Positions 9,502-21,760 of a DNA stretch of 64,000 nucleotides are shown here, piece by piece. The DNA comes from JACMLX01 sp040384325 (GTDB taxonomy: Bacteria; Gemmatimonadota; Gemmatimonadetes; Gemmatimonadales; Gemmatimonadaceae), in NCBI GenBank assembly GCA_040384325.1, contig JAZKJL010000005.1, positions 744,001 to 808,000 of the forward strand, read 5' to 3'. The first letter of the stretch is position 1; each line of letters opens with the position of its first letter. The notes under the pieces are model-generated. The model was not told the origin of the DNA. It ran no database searches and was given only the letters and a program-made list of their open reading frames with translations. The translations under genes were made by a program, and so were the position numbers.

Positions 9502-10503
9502 TCAGCAGCCGGTATAGGCGCTCGACCAACGGAGCGACCAGGCTTCCTTCGCGGTGCGTTGCAACATCTGGACACGCGAGCCGTCACCGAAATCGAGTCC
9601 AAGGAAAACCGTCGGCCGCTTCACACCATGCAGATGGACGACGGCGAGCAGGTCCACCGCGATCAGGTCGTCCTCGGTCGCGTACTGCGTCTCGCGCCAC
9701 ACCGCCGACATCGGTGAGGTCGCTGCCGAACGCTCGAGCACGAGGGTCGTCCGTTCCACGCGCGGCGCTGCTTCGAGGTTGAGCCGCCGCTCGACGATGG
9801 CGACCACCACCTCGGTCTCGTCGAACAGCTTCACCCGATAAGCCTTGGTCACGCCGAACGGGACGCGGCGCAGGAGCCCGGCACTGTCGAGCGGGAGCAA
9901 GGCGGCAGCCTTGTTGATGGCGATCACGAGCGCAGCGGAGTCAGCCCGTGACAGGCTGCCCAGCGAATCGGTACGCAGTGGTTCGGCCACGCCTGACAGC
10001 AGGGCCAGACGCCAGCCCGGTGGGGTGACACCTGCGGCATCACGGACCGGGACGACTGCCCATGCGTCGCAGCCGGCGCCGACTGCGGGCTGGCCCGACG
10101 GTGCGTACGCACCCAGCGTGACCGTGCCCACCTTGCCTGCCGGCGAGAACAGGTCCACCGTCGCCGGGGCGGCTCCCGCCGGCAGCGCGGCGCTGTCGGG
10201 ACGGGGCACGCTGTCGTCATGCACGGGGGGCAGCACCACCTGCGCCAGTCCTCCCTCCGAGGGCAGGTAGATCGCCGGTCCATCGGCGGCGTCCCAGCGC
10301 GACACGACGGCCGTGACCACCGAATCGGCGCTTGGCACCGAGTCCGATGGGAGCGTGACCGTCGCCGTCGCCTTGGGTGCGGGTTGATCCTTGGTGCAGG
10401 CGCTGGTGAGCATGGCGGCGACGAGCCAGGCGACCAGCCGGCCCGCTGACGCAGCCTGACCGGCAGCGTGGACCGGAGGGTTCGGCAACATGCGCGGAAA
10501 CAT
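9502..10503 (-). CDS. hypothetical lipoprotein
   Basis: 333 residues. An N-terminal hydrophobic region (about 22-35) ends in the lipobox L-T-S-A-C, followed by a T/P/K linker of about 15 residues. The rest is a soluble, beta-rich, D/V/A-rich domain with several V-x-L-x patterns and a C-terminal W-S-L-R-W-S-S. No family recognised. It is divergent from the MFS gene, with about 100 bases between the two starts that must carry both promoters. Likely periplasmic or outer-membrane attached. Confidence 0.6.
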   Translation of the reverse strand: MFPRMLPNPPVHAAGQAASAGRLVAWLVAAMLTSACTKDQPAPKATATVTLPSDSVPSADSVVTAVVSRWDAADGPAIYLPSEGGLAQVVLPPVHDDSVPRPDSAALPAGAAPATVDLFSPAGKVGTVTLGAYAPSGQPAVGAGCDAWAVVPVRDAAGVTPPGWRLALLSGVAEPLRTDSLGSLSRADSAALVIAINKAAALLPLDSAGLLRRVPFGVTKAYRVKLFDETEVVVAIVERRLNLEAAPRVERTTLVLERSAATSPMSAVWRETQYATEDDLIAVDLLAVVHLHGVKRPTVFLGLDFGDGSRVQMLQRTAKEAWSLRWSSAYTGC

Positions 10504-10601
10504 AGGACTCGCGTCCGTCGCGGCAACGCGATGCCGAACCCGGCGCTGGCGATTAGCCTATCGACGCGCACCCCCACGTCATCCTGCCCTCCCGAGGTCT
10601 C

Positions 10602-12005
10602 GTGCCGATTGACACGCCGCCCAGCCCTCCGAGTCGTGCCGGACTCGGCGCCCGTGCGCTCAACGCGCTGGGCCTGCACCGCAAGGAACTGCGTGCCTGG
10701 GCCATGTACGACTGGGGCATTTCGGGGATGCAGACGATCATCACCACGGCCGTCTTCCCGATCTTCTTCGTGAGCGTGGCGGCGGATGGCATGGCTCCGG
10801 AGCGCGCGTCGGCGTGGTGGGGCTACGTGAACACGATCGGCGCGATCCTGATCGCGGTGCTGGCGCCGATCCTCGGCGCGCTGGCCGACTTCAAGGCGGC
10901 GAAGAAGAAGTTCCTGGTGGCGTTCATGCTGCTCGGCGCCGGCGCGACGGCGGCGATGTTCTTCATCGGGCAGGGCCAGATGCTGTACGCATCGATCACG
11001 TTTATCCTGTCGCTGGCCGGTGCCACCGGCAGCATGACGTTCTACGAAGCGCTGCTGCCGCACATCGCCGACGAGTCGGAGATCGATCGCGTGTCGACGG
11101 CGGGTTATGCGCTGGGTTATTTCGGCGGTGGATTGCTGCTGGCGGTGGCGCTGCTGATCATCTCGAAACCGGAGCTGGTCGGACTGCCGATCGGTGACGC
11201 GCTGACGTCCGCCGAGAAGACGCTGCCGGCGCGACTCAGCTTCGTGGCGGTGGGTGTGTGGTGGCTGGCGTTCTCGATTCCGCTGCTGCGCACGGTCGGC
11301 GAACCACCGCGTGCGCTGGAATTGGACGAGGCGACGCGCACCGCGCCGATCCGTGCCTCGATCCACCGGCTCGGCACCACGCTGCGCGAACTGCGCAACT
11401 ACCGGCAGGCGTTCATGATGATGCTCGCATTCACCATCTACAACGATGGCATCCAGACCATCATCAAGATGGCCAGCGTCTACGGCACTGAGCTGAACAT
11501 CCCGAAGGAGCAGCTGATCGCCGCGATCCTGCTGGTGCAGTTCATCGGCATCCCGGCCGCCTTCGCATTCGGATCGCTGGCCGGAAAGCTGGGCACCAAG
11601 CGTTCCATCTTCCTCGGGTTGCTGGTCTACACCGGCATCTGCATCTACGGCTACTTCCTGAAGACCGCGCGCGACTTCTGGGTGCTGGCGATCGTGGTGG
11701 GGCTGGTGCAGGGTGGCACGCAAGCGCTCAGTCGCTCGCTGTTCGCGACGCTGGTACCGAAGCACAAGAGCGGCGAATTCTTCGGCTTTTTCAGCGTGTT
11801 CGAGAAGTTCGGTGGCATCCTCGGACCGCTGGCATTCGCGATCGCGGCGCAGGTCTCCGGCAGCAGCCGGGTGGCGATCCTCTCCGTGATCGTCTTCTTC
11901 GTGGTCGGGGCGTGGCTGCTGACGATGGTGAACGAGAAGGAAGGCGCTGCTGCGGCACGTGCGTCGGACGCCGAGACGATCAGACCCGGTGCCAGTGCCG
12001 CCTGA
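10602..12005 (+). CDS. UMF1-type major facilitator transporter
   Basis: 467 residues from a GTG. About twelve transmembrane helices. The N-terminal R-A-W-A-M-Y-D-W-G (about residues 31-39) is the signature of the Atg22/UMF1 branch of the MFS. The usual cytoplasmic loop lies between helices 6 and 7 (about 220-265), and helix 7 begins F-M-M-M-L-A-F-T-I-Y-N-D-G-I-Q-T. Substrates of bacterial UMF1 proteins are mostly unknown; amino-acid or small-solute efflux is proposed for relatives. The following acyltransferase gene overlaps its 3' end. Confidence 0.85.
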   Translation: MPIDTPPSPPSRAGLGARALNALGLHRKELRAWAMYDWGISGMQTIITTAVFPIFFVSVAADGMAPERASAWWGYVNTIGAILIAVLAPILGALADFKAAKKKFLVAFMLLGAGATAAMFFIGQGQMLYASITFILSLAGATGSMTFYEALLPHIADESEIDRVSTAGYALGYFGGGLLLAVALLIISKPELVGLPIGDALTSAEKTLPARLSFVAVGVWWLAFSIPLLRTVGEPPRALELDEATRTAPIRASIHRLGTTLRELRNYRQAFMMMLAFTIYNDGIQTIIKMASVYGTELNIPKEQLIAAILLVQFIGIPAAFAFGSLAGKLGTKRSIFLGLLVYTGICIYGYFLKTARDFWVLAIVVGLVQGGTQALSRSLFATLVPKHKSGEFFGFFSVFEKFGGILGPLAFAIAAQVSGSSRVAILSVIVFFVVGAWLLTMVNEKEGAAAARASDAETIRPGASAA

Positions 12006-13398
12006 CGCCGATTCATTCGTGTATCGCGTGCTCGTGCAGGTGGCCAGGCTGGCGGTGCGCTGGTATTACCGGGACGTGGAGATCGACGGTGCCGAGCGCA
12101 TTCCGCGCGAGGGGCCGGTGCTGCTGGTGGCGAATCATCCCAACGAGTTGATGGATGCGCTGTTCGCCGGGTTGGTGTCGCCGCGACAGCTGACGTTCAC
12201 CGGCAAGGCGACGCTGTTCGAGAACCCGCTCCTCGGGGCGTTCCTCCGACACATGCGCGTGGTGCCGCTCCGTCGCACGCAGGATGAACGGGCGAAGGCA
12301 GCGGTGCTCGACGGACCACTGCCGCCCGTGATGGATGCCACGCGAAACGCCGACGCGTTCGCCGCCATTCACGCCGCGCTGGCGGCGGGACAGATGGTGC
12401 TGATCTTTCCGGAAGGTCGGAGCTGGGACGAACCGCGCCTGGCGCCGATCAAGACCGGGGCCGCGCGGATCGCACTGTCGGCGCAGCAGGCGGGCATCCG
12501 CGGGATGACGGTGGTGCCGATCGGCATCAACTACGAACGAAAGGACGGCCTGCGCTCACGCGTGCTGGTGGAGGTGGCGCCGCCGATCGTGCTCGACGAG
12601 CTGACGCCGGAACAGGCGCAGGTGGATGTGATCACGACCGAGATCGCGACGCGCCTGCACGCCGTGACGCTGAACTTCGACGACGAGGCGGAGGCCGACG
12701 AGACACTCGACCTCGCGACCGTGCTGGCGTCGGTCACCGACGAAATCCGGCCGCTCGGCGATGCCGACGCACCGATCTCGGCGAAGGTGGTGGTGGCGCG
12801 TCGCGCCGACGCGATTCGGCAGCGCCTGGAACGCGGTGAGCTGACACCCGCCACCGAAGCGCGCGTTCGCCACATCCAGCACCGCCTGCTCGCGCTGCGG
12901 CACACCGCCACCGACCTCGGGATCCGCCTCGATGACGTGGCCCTCGACACGCGACTGCCGGCCGCCGGGCGGTTCGTGGTGCGCGAGCTGCTGCTGGCAG
13001 CGGTGGGTGTGCCGTTCGCGGCGTGGGGGCGCGTGAACCACTTCCTGCCTTTCCGACTCACCACGTGGCTGGGACGCAAGACCTCGCGCTCACGGTCGCA
13101 GCCCGCCATGCACACCATCGTCCTCGGCGTGGTGCTGGTGCCGCTGTTCTACCTGCTGCAGACGGCGGTGGTCTGGCGGCTGGCGGGGGGCTGGTGGGCA
13201 GTGCTGTACGCCGCGTCGCTGATGCCGAGTGCGTCGTGGGACCTGCACTATCGCGAGCGGTTGCGGCAGATGGCGCGGCGGGCGCGCGCCTGGCGCTGGT
13301 TCCGTGACGATCCCGCGTTGCAGGAGCGACTCCGGACGGAGCTGTTCGGCCTTCGGGACGAGGCGGCGGGGATCGCGTCCGGCGCGTCCGGACTGTAG
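11989..13398 (+). CDS. PlsC-type glycerolipid acyltransferase
   Basis: About 469 residues. The start is taken as the GTG at 11989 (11995 and 11959 are also possible), overlapping the MFS stop. The acyltransferase block is N-H-P-N-E-L-M-D (catalytic His and Asp) near residue 50, then F-T-G-K-A-T-L-F and F-P-E-G-R-S (about 140-145), as in 1-acylglycerol-3-phosphate acyltransferases. A coiled, E/R-rich middle (about 230-330) is followed by two hydrophobic segments (about 375-420) and a basic tail. Longer than plain PlsC; similar multi-domain versions occur in Bacteroidota and Gemmatimonadota. Probably inner-membrane phospholipid synthesis or remodelling. Confidence 0.82.
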   Translation: MPVPPDADSFVYRVLVQVARLAVRWYYRDVEIDGAERIPREGPVLLVANHPNELMDALFAGLVSPRQLTFTGKATLFENPLLGAFLRHMRVVPLRRTQDERAKAAVLDGPLPPVMDATRNADAFAAIHAALAAGQMVLIFPEGRSWDEPRLAPIKTGAARIALSAQQAGIRGMTVVPIGINYERKDGLRSRVLVEVAPPIVLDELTPEQAQVDVITTEIATRLHAVTLNFDDEAEADETLDLATVLASVTDEIRPLGDADAPISAKVVVARRADAIRQRLERGELTPATEARVRHIQHRLLALRHTATDLGIRLDDVALDTRLPAAGRFVVRELLLAAVGVPFAAWGRVNHFLPFRLTTWLGRKTSRSRSQPAMHTIVLGVVLVPLFYLLQTAVVWRLAGGWWAVLYAASLMPSASWDLHYRERLRQMARRARAWRWFRDDPALQERLRTELFGLRDEAAGIASGASGL

Positions 13399-13455
13399 CG
13401 TGGTGGCGGGACTGCATCTCCTCCCCGTCACGTCACTCACGCCTCCGAGGCGCAG

Positions 13456-13983
13456 ATGATCAAACAACTCCTGCTCGTCGTACTCGGCATCGTGGCCATC
13501 ATCGCCCTCCGTGCGCTCTTCATCCCCGGCAGCTTCCGCGTGGAGCGCTCGGTGATGGTGAAGGCCTCACCGGAGCAGATCTTCCCGCTGCTGAACGACT
13601 TCCAGCAGTTCGGCCGCTGGTCACCATGGGAAAAACTCGATCCGGCCATGGAGCGCCAGGTCAGCACCCCGTCGGCCGGGCCGGGTGCCGTGTACGAGTG
13701 GCGCGGCAACGCAAAGGCTGGTGCCGGACGGATGGAAATCCTCCAGGCGGTGCCGTCACAGAGCGTGCGCGTGAAGCTCGACTTCCTGAAGCCGTTCGAG
13801 AGCCACAACACCACCGACTACACGCTCACGCCCGCCGGCGACTCGACCCGCGTGACATGGGCGATGTACGGCCCGTCCACCTTCCCATCGAAGGTGATGC
13901 AGGTGTTCGTGTCGATGGACAAGATGATCGGTGGCGACTTCGATCGCGGGCTGGCATCGATCAAGTCGATCGCGGAGCAGTGA
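13456..13983 (+). CDS. membrane-anchored SRPBCC (START-like) protein
   Basis: 175 residues from an ATG. One N-terminal helix (about 3-22) anchors it. The rest is a SRPBCC/polyketide-cyclase-like fold: V-E-R-S-V-M-V-K-A-S-P-E-Q-I-F-P-L-L-N-D at about 30-50, then F-G-R-W-S-P-W, and a terminal amphipathic helix (D-F-D-R-G-L-A-S-I-K). The fold binds hydrophobic ligands; the ligand is unknown. It abuts a convergent gene by 1 base, so any terminators must lie within coding sequence. Confidence 0.75.
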   Translation: MIKQLLLVVLGIVAIIALRALFIPGSFRVERSVMVKASPEQIFPLLNDFQQFGRWSPWEKLDPAMERQVSTPSAGPGAVYEWRGNAKAGAGRMEILQAVPSQSVRVKLDFLKPFESHNTTDYTLTPAGDSTRVTWAMYGPSTFPSKVMQVFVSMDKMIGGDFDRGLASIKSIAEQ

Positions 13984-13984
13984 G

Positions 13985-14286
13985 TCAGGCGTCCGGCGGC
14001 AGGTAGCGGCCGACCAGATCCCAGTGCCAGGCCGCGCGACGCACGCCGGTGCGCGGATCCTTGAGCGGCTTGTCCTGCAGGCGATGCGCCGGCAATCCCA
14101 CCGCGGCGCCGTACGCGAGCAACAGCGCGCGATCGGTGCTCACGAGGTGGGCCATCGGCGTGCCGAACCAGATGTGCCGGTGCATCCACAAGCCGCCCTC
14201 CATGGCGTGGATCATCCCATCGCGACGCGACGCGAACTCACGCCACTGCAGGCGCGGATCGGTCGCGCGGGCGGTGGCGTCGTCGC

Positions 14287-14290
<4 letters not shown>
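13985..14290 (-). CDS. hypothetical protein downstream of polA
   Basis: 101 residues from a GTG that overlaps the polA stop by 4 bases (GTGA), so it is translationally coupled to polA. The middle reads H-L-V-S-T-D-R-A-L-L-L-A-Y-G-A-A-V-G-L. This loosely recalls the H-L-x-S-D ... L-H-x-F-A ... G-L pattern of DUF4031 proteins, but the fit is too weak for an assignment. W/H-rich, no signal or membrane segment. Confidence 0.5.
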
Positions 14291-17175
<2,885 letters not shown>

Positions 17176-17213
17176 GCGTGAAATCTACGCGACGGCCCTG
17201 CGCCTTCCGGCCG

Positions 17214-17810
17214 TCAGAGGCGGAGCAGCACCACGGCGGCCAGCGCAGTGCCGGCGGTGACGCGCACGTTGTCGTCGAGCGCGAGGCTGGGCCGCTCGGC
17301 GGCGGCCGCCACGACTCCCAGCGCGACGGCAGCCGGCAGTGCGAACCCGGCCAGCCACCAGGCGCCGAGCGCCGATGCGACCACGCAGGCGGCACTGCCG
17401 ATCCATGTCTTTCCGCTGCCGCCGCGTGTGCGTCGCCATGCCGTGCCGACCAGCGCGGCACTGGCATCACCCACGGCACCGGCCCAGGTAGCTGCGATGG
17501 CGGCGGCGAGTGGTGCCGCGAGGCAGGTGAGGGCGAAGGTGGCCAGCAGCCAGGTGGCACCGGTGATGCCGTGCCTGACTTCGTGCGGTCGGAGCATCAC
17601 GCCGACGCGCGAATCGAAGTGTGCCGCCACTGCGGCGGAGCGTCGACGCGCGAACTCGACGGCGACCGCGACGCCGAAAAGCAGCAGCAACACCAGCGCC
17701 ACGGTGCGCTGCGGCAATCCGAGCCAGAGCGCGAGCGGTACCGTCGCGGTGGTGACGTGGAGCGTCTTGCGCGGCAGCTCGCGACCGCGCGCAACGCTCG
17801 GCGGGGTCAT
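17214..17810 (-). CDS. dolichol/phytol kinase-like integral membrane protein
   Basis: 198 residues with about six hydrophobic helices. An early R-K-T-L-H-V (about 14-19), a central V-G-D-A-S-A-A-L-V-G and a later K-T-W-I-G-S match the CTP-dependent polyprenol/dolichol and phytol kinase superfamily (related to phosphatidate cytidylyltransferases), where the G-D-A and K-x-x-x-G-S motifs are conserved. Likely phosphorylates a lipid alcohol using CTP. Its ATG overlaps the stop of the GWxTD gene by 4 bases; polA starts 38 bases further on. Confidence 0.72.
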   Translation of the reverse strand: MTPPSVARGRELPRKTLHVTTATVPLALWLGLPQRTVALVLLLLFGVAVAVEFARRRSAAVAAHFDSRVGVMLRPHEVRHGITGATWLLATFALTCLAAPLAAAIAATWAGAVGDASAALVGTAWRRTRGGSGKTWIGSAACVVASALGAWWLAGFALPAAVALGVVAAAAERPSLALDDNVRVTAGTALAAVVLLRL

Positions 17811-19219
17811 CGGTTCAGGCGGCGCTGCAGCGCAGACTGGAAGTCGTTGGAGCTGTTGTTGTAGAACGTCCAGCGCCCGAAGCCGCTGCGATCCTCGAAG
17901 TAGAGGCGCAGGCGCAGCTGAGTGTATTCCCAGAACTGCAGGCGGCCGCGCTGGCCGATGGTCATCGTCTGTGGCTGGTTGTTGCCCTCGATGATCTGGT
18001 CGGGTTCACCCAGCGCCACGTAGGCCTGGCCGCGATCGGAGAGCCAGCCGACGGCGCCGTCTTCCTTGAACCGCTCGTTGGCGACGCGGATGCGCAGGAA
18101 GTAGTCGCGCAGCGCCTCGTTCTGCGGCGTGAGCGAGATCGGATCGGTCTCGCTGAGGAAGCTGGCCCAGGCGGTTGCTCGATCGGCCGGTGTGCCGTTC
18201 TTGAGCGTGTTGAGCCGCGAACTGCTGGCGAAGAACCGCAGGTAGCCGATCATCTCGTCGAACGACGCCACCGGCAGGTCATCGCCGAAGCTGATCAGCA
18301 CGGGCTGCGTGACCGTGTCGGCCTGACCGGGGCGCCAGACCGCCGCCTGGACGATACCGACGCCCAGTCGGGCAACCGGCACCCGGACCACCGAACTGGC
18401 GATCGTGCCGCGGGTGGGCAGGGTGACCGTGTCCTGCCAGAGCGACGTGCCCTTGTCGTCGCGCATCATCACGTTGAGCGGCACACCGCCCGGCGACGAG
18501 TCGCGCACCTCCAGGTAGAGCGGCAGCTCGGTGTCGCGGCCGAGGACCATCGTGCTGCGGGCGTTGGCGAGGAAGTTCGGGCCGGCGGCCGCACTGGTTC
18601 GCGGGGTGACCTCCACCGCCACGATCGGCGTGCCCGGCTGTCCGCCGAAGCGTGGAATGGTGATCTGCCGTTCCTGGGTGGCCGAACGCGAGGTGTTGCC
18701 GTCGCGAATCAGGACGGCCAGGGTGTAGGTCCCTGGCGGGACGAGAAGCTGCTGCTGGTAGAGCACGCTCTCGTCGGTGCGCTGCGTCTCCTTGAAGGAG
18801 ACCACGCGGACGGTGTCGGCGGTCTCGGCACGCGCGACCACGTTGCCGTTCGAGCGCAGCTCCACCGCCACGGCGTAGGTGGCGCGGAACCGGTCGTCCT
18901 CGCGGACGAAGGTGAACGACAGCGTCGGAAACGAGAGTGACACCACCGCCAGCGAGCTGTCGGCGACCGGGCCGGGAAGGGAAGCCACCGATCCGCTGAA
19001 CGGCAGCGGAAGGCCGCCCGCCAGCAACCCGAGGTTCTGCAGCACCTGCACCACATTGGACTGGGCAGCGAGATCCCCGCGTCGAGGCCCCGGAGCTGCG
19101 CCGTCGCCAGCGGGGCCGGCGGGCCGGCCCCCGGATGCACAGGCTGTAAGCGCCACGCCGAGCAGGCCGAGACAGAGGCGCCGCAGGGGCCTCGGGAACG
19201 ATGTCGCCTGCTGTACCAT
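17807..19219 (-). CDS. GWxTD-domain lipoprotein
   Basis: 470 residues from the ATG at 19219. The long open frame continues upstream, but that stretch is antisense to the kinase gene. Signal sequence with lipobox L-T-A-C (about residue 24), then a G/P-rich linker. A beta-rich middle (about 90-330) contains several V-x-V-E-V strands. The C-terminal domain (about 345-465) contains V-G-W-L-S-D-R-G-Q-A-Y-V-A-L-G-E-P-D, the GWxTD motif with Leu-Ser for x-Thr. The family is widespread in Gemmatimonadota, Acidobacteriota and Bacteroidota and has no established function. Probably an envelope protein. It is the first gene of the minus-strand run to polA. Confidence 0.82.
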   Translation of the reverse strand: MVQQATSFPRPLRRLCLGLLGVALTACASGGRPAGPAGDGAAPGPRRGDLAAQSNVVQVLQNLGLLAGGLPLPFSGSVASLPGPVADSSLAVVSLSFPTLSFTFVREDDRFRATYAVAVELRSNGNVVARAETADTVRVVSFKETQRTDESVLYQQQLLVPPGTYTLAVLIRDGNTSRSATQERQITIPRFGGQPGTPIVAVEVTPRTSAAAGPNFLANARSTMVLGRDTELPLYLEVRDSSPGGVPLNVMMRDDKGTSLWQDTVTLPTRGTIASSVVRVPVARLGVGIVQAAVWRPGQADTVTQPVLISFGDDLPVASFDEMIGYLRFFASSSRLNTLKNGTPADRATAWASFLSETDPISLTPQNEALRDYFLRIRVANERFKEDGAVGWLSDRGQAYVALGEPDQIIEGNNQPQTMTIGQRGRLQFWEYTQLRLRLYFEDRSGFGRWTFYNNSSNDFQSALQRRLNR

Positions 19220-19370
19220 GACGTCCGCCGCGTTCACGCGTGAGTAACCGGTTCTGAAGGGTCCGAGCGCACCGCAAGATACGGTACACGTGTGCCGATT
19301 CATTCGTTGCACCGCTTCGTGACGGCCTGTACGCTTGCCGCCTTCCCTCGCGTCACGTAGGCTTACCCCC

Positions 19371-20294
19371 GTGACTCCACGAGACGCGCTGGTCGGAACG
19401 GTCATCGCAGAATATGCGGTGCAGGACATGGTGGGCGAAGGCGGGACGGCGATGGTGTATCGCGCGTCGCATCCGACGCACGGCACCGTGGCACTGAAGG
19501 TCCTCCGCACGAAGTTGCGGAACGACCCCACAGCCGTGATCCGCTTCGAGCGCGAAGCCGAGTTCGGGTTGCGGGTGGTGCACCCCAACGTGGTGCGTAC
19601 GATCGAACTGGGTGCCGCGGATGGGTTGAAGTACCTGGCCATCGAGTGGGCACCGGGCGAACTGCTGGAGAAAGTCGCCAAGCGGACCGGCGCGTTCCCG
19701 CGCCCCCAGGTCGCCAGCATCGTGCGGCAGATCGCGGCGGCGGTGGACGCCTCGCACCGGCAGGGCATCGTGCATCGGGACTTGAAGCCCGAAAACCTCA
19801 TGTACGACGGCGTCAAGGACGAGTTGCGCCTGCTCGACTTCGGCATCGCTGCCGAGCCCGAGCAGGGCAACGACCAGCGTCTGACGCGCGACGGGTTCTT
19901 CGTGGGAACGTTGCTGTATGTGGCGCCTGAGGCGCTCAGCGGCGTGCTCGTCGGTCCCGCGGCTGACCAGTACAGCCTGGCCACGATCGCGTATTTCCTG
20001 CTCACGGGTGTGCACCCGTACACGGCCCGCTCGACTCGCGACATGCTGTCGCAGCTCCTCACCCAGCCGCCAACGCCGCTCGGCAAGGCGGTCCCGAACC
20101 TCACCTTCTCCGAAGACGTGGAGCGGGTGGTGATGAAGGGTCTGGCGCGGCAGCCTGGTGATCGGTATCCGGGCATCGTCGATTTCGCGTCGGCGCTGGC
20201 CAACTCACTCAGTGCGATGCCGGTGGCGGCGGCACCGAAGTCCGGCGGCCTGTTCGGCAAGGTGAAGGGGCTGTTCGGATCGAAGGACAGTTGA
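19371..20294 (+). CDS. Hanks-type serine/threonine protein kinase
   Basis: 307 residues from the GTG at 19371 (TTG at 19335 is an alternative). The glycine loop reads V-G-E-G-G-T-A-M-V-Y. The catalytic Lys is in V-A-L-K-V-L, then come H-R-D-L-K-P-E-N-L, D-F-G and A-P-E: a complete, presumably active PknB-type kinase domain filling residues 1-275. The tail is short, with G-G-L-F-G-K-V-K-G-L-F-G and no transmembrane helix or sensor domain, so the protein is probably cytosolic. Its stop overlaps the pyrE start, which ties its expression to pyrimidine synthesis. Confidence 0.92.
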   Translation: MTPRDALVGTVIAEYAVQDMVGEGGTAMVYRASHPTHGTVALKVLRTKLRNDPTAVIRFEREAEFGLRVVHPNVVRTIELGAADGLKYLAIEWAPGELLEKVAKRTGAFPRPQVASIVRQIAAAVDASHRQGIVHRDLKPENLMYDGVKDELRLLDFGIAAEPEQGNDQRLTRDGFFVGTLLYVAPEALSGVLVGPAADQYSLATIAYFLLTGVHPYTARSTRDMLSQLLTQPPTPLGKAVPNLTFSEDVERVVMKGLARQPGDRYPGIVDFASALANSLSAMPVAAAPKSGGLFGKVKGLFGSKDS

Positions 20295-20875
20295 GCGACG
20301 GCCTTCCCCCACGCCGCGACGCGCTGGTCCAGCTGCTCGCGGCGCGTTCGGCCCGCCGAGGCACTTTCACGCTGGCGTCCGGCCGGATCAGCGACTTCTA
20401 CGTCGATTGTCGGCTGACCACGATGAGCCCGGACGGCCTGATCCTGGTGGGGCCGCTGGCGCACGCCATGCTGACCGAGAGCGGTTGGCAGGTGGACAGT
20501 GTCGGCGGGCTGACGATGGGTGCCGACCCGGTCAGCTACGCGATCGCCTATGCGAGTGCGCTGGCCGGTGCACCGATCCGCTGTTTCGCCGTGCGGAAGG
20601 AGCCGAAGGGGCACGGACTGGGCAAGCGGATCGAAGGCTCGTTCCAGCGAGGGGACCGTGTCGTGGTGATCGAGGATTCGATGACCACCGGTGGCAGCGC
20701 CCTCAACGCCGCCGCGGCGATCCGTACCGAAGGTGGAGAGGTGATCGGGGCGCTGACGCTGGTGGATCGCGAGGAAGGCGCGCGCGAGGCGCTGGCGGCG
20801 CAGGACATTCCGCTGATCGCGTTCACGACGGCGGATGAACTCAAGGTCCACATCGCGGCACCGGCTGCGTCCTGA
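20291..20875 (+). CDS. pyrE: orotate phosphoribosyltransferase
   Basis: 194 residues from the TTG of a TTGA overlap with the kinase stop. It converts orotate and PRPP to OMP in de novo pyrimidine synthesis. T-L-A-S-G-R-I-S-D-F-Y-V-D (about 26-38) is the orotate-binding N-terminal motif. The PRPP loop reads V-V-V-I-E-D-S-M-T-T-G-G-S-A (about 124-137), and the flexible catalytic loop has R-K-E-P-K-G-H-G. Full length. Coupling to a Ser/Thr kinase gene is unusual and may only reflect compact packing. Confidence 0.93.
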   Translation: MSDGLPPRRDALVQLLAARSARRGTFTLASGRISDFYVDCRLTTMSPDGLILVGPLAHAMLTESGWQVDSVGGLTMGADPVSYAIAYASALAGAPIRCFAVRKEPKGHGLGKRIEGSFQRGDRVVVIEDSMTTGGSALNAAAAIRTEGGEVIGALTLVDREEGAREALAAQDIPLIAFTTADELKVHIAAPAAS

Positions 20876-20878
20876 TCG

Positions 20879-21760
20879 TCAGCGTCCGTCTTCGACGGCA
20901 CGCAGCGGCCTGAATCTCGACAGCTCCGCCTGAAACGGCGTGATGAGCTCATCGCAGAAGACGCGGTACATCCCTTCACAGTCGTACTTGGCGCGGAACG
21001 CTGACGCGGTCATACCGACGACCAGTTGCACGTGGCGACCGAAACTCTGCGGCGAGGAGTAGTCGAGGCTGATCGCGATGTCGGCGATGGAGCGCCGCGG
21101 ATCTTCGAGGCCCTGCGCGGCGCGGACCAGGTTGGCGAGGTCCACGTACCGCTTCAGTGGTGGCAACCCGGCGCGCTGGAATCGGCTCATCAGCGTCCCC
21201 GGGTGCATCTCCACCAGCCGCGCGATGTTGCGGACGGCGTGCACCGCCGGCCTGGCCACGAACAACAGTTCGAGGAGCTGCAGGCAGTCTTCCGCCGCGG
21301 CGGCGAGGCGGAGGCGGAGGTCGGCGATGGCGGAATCGATGTTGAAGGCGCCGCGATCGGCGGTGGCGACCGTCTCGCGGAGCAGGCGCCATCCGCTCGA
21401 TTCGCGGGTATCGATGACGATGCGCATGCCACTCCTGCCGAGCGACAGGAGCGATTGCGGGTGCACCCAATCGGCGTTGGTGACGAGGCCCATCATCGGC
21501 ACGCGTGGGTGGTCGCGGAGGATCGCGGCCATGCGGATCGCGTCACGAGGCGAGCAGCAGGCGAGCGAGAGCAGCACGGCGGTGGCGGAGTGGTCGCGCA
21601 GGTCGCGTCGCACCTCGTCGAGTGAGGAGCGGTGCACGGCGCGGTACAGACCGTGGCCGGCCGCATCCACTGCGCTGCGCTCGGATGGCGTGAGGATGGT
21701 GGTGACTGGAACCGGCCCACCATCGCGCGTGGCGGTGATGCCGGGGGAGAGTGCAGGCAT
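20879..21760 (-). CDS. AraC-family-like transcriptional regulator
   Basis: 293 residues. The C-terminal region (about 185-270) carries an AraC-type double helix-turn-helix: H-P-G-T-L-M-S-R-F-Q-R-A-G-L-P-P-L-K-R-Y for the first reader, and S-I-A-D-I-A-I-S-L-D-Y-S-S-P-Q-S-F-G-R-H for the second. The N-terminal part (about 20-150) looks like a receiver-like alpha/beta fold without an evident phospho-Asp pocket (A-V-L-L-S-L-A-C-C-S-P-R-D-A, then M-G-L-V-T-N-A). The inducer is unknown. Its 5' end faces rnpB across about 150 bases. Confidence 0.75.
   Translation of the reverse strand: MPALSPGITATRDGGPVPVTTILTPSERSAVDAAGHGLYRAVHRSSLDEVRRDLRDHSATAVLLSLACCSPRDAIRMAAILRDHPRVPMMGLVTNADWVHPQSLLSLGRSGMRIVIDTRESSGWRLLRETVATADRGAFNIDSAIADLRLRLAAAAEDCLQLLELLFVARPAVHAVRNIARLVEMHPGTLMSRFQRAGLPPLKRYVDLANLVRAAQGLEDPRRSIADIAISLDYSSPQSFGRHVQLVVGMTASAFRAKYDCEGMYRVFCDELITPFQAELSRFRPLRAVEDGR

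Noticed and set aside
19220..20851. Long open frame on the minus strand upstream of the GWxTD gene
   Set aside because: It runs antisense to the kinase and pyrE genes, lacks a family match and has a composition typical of a shadow frame.
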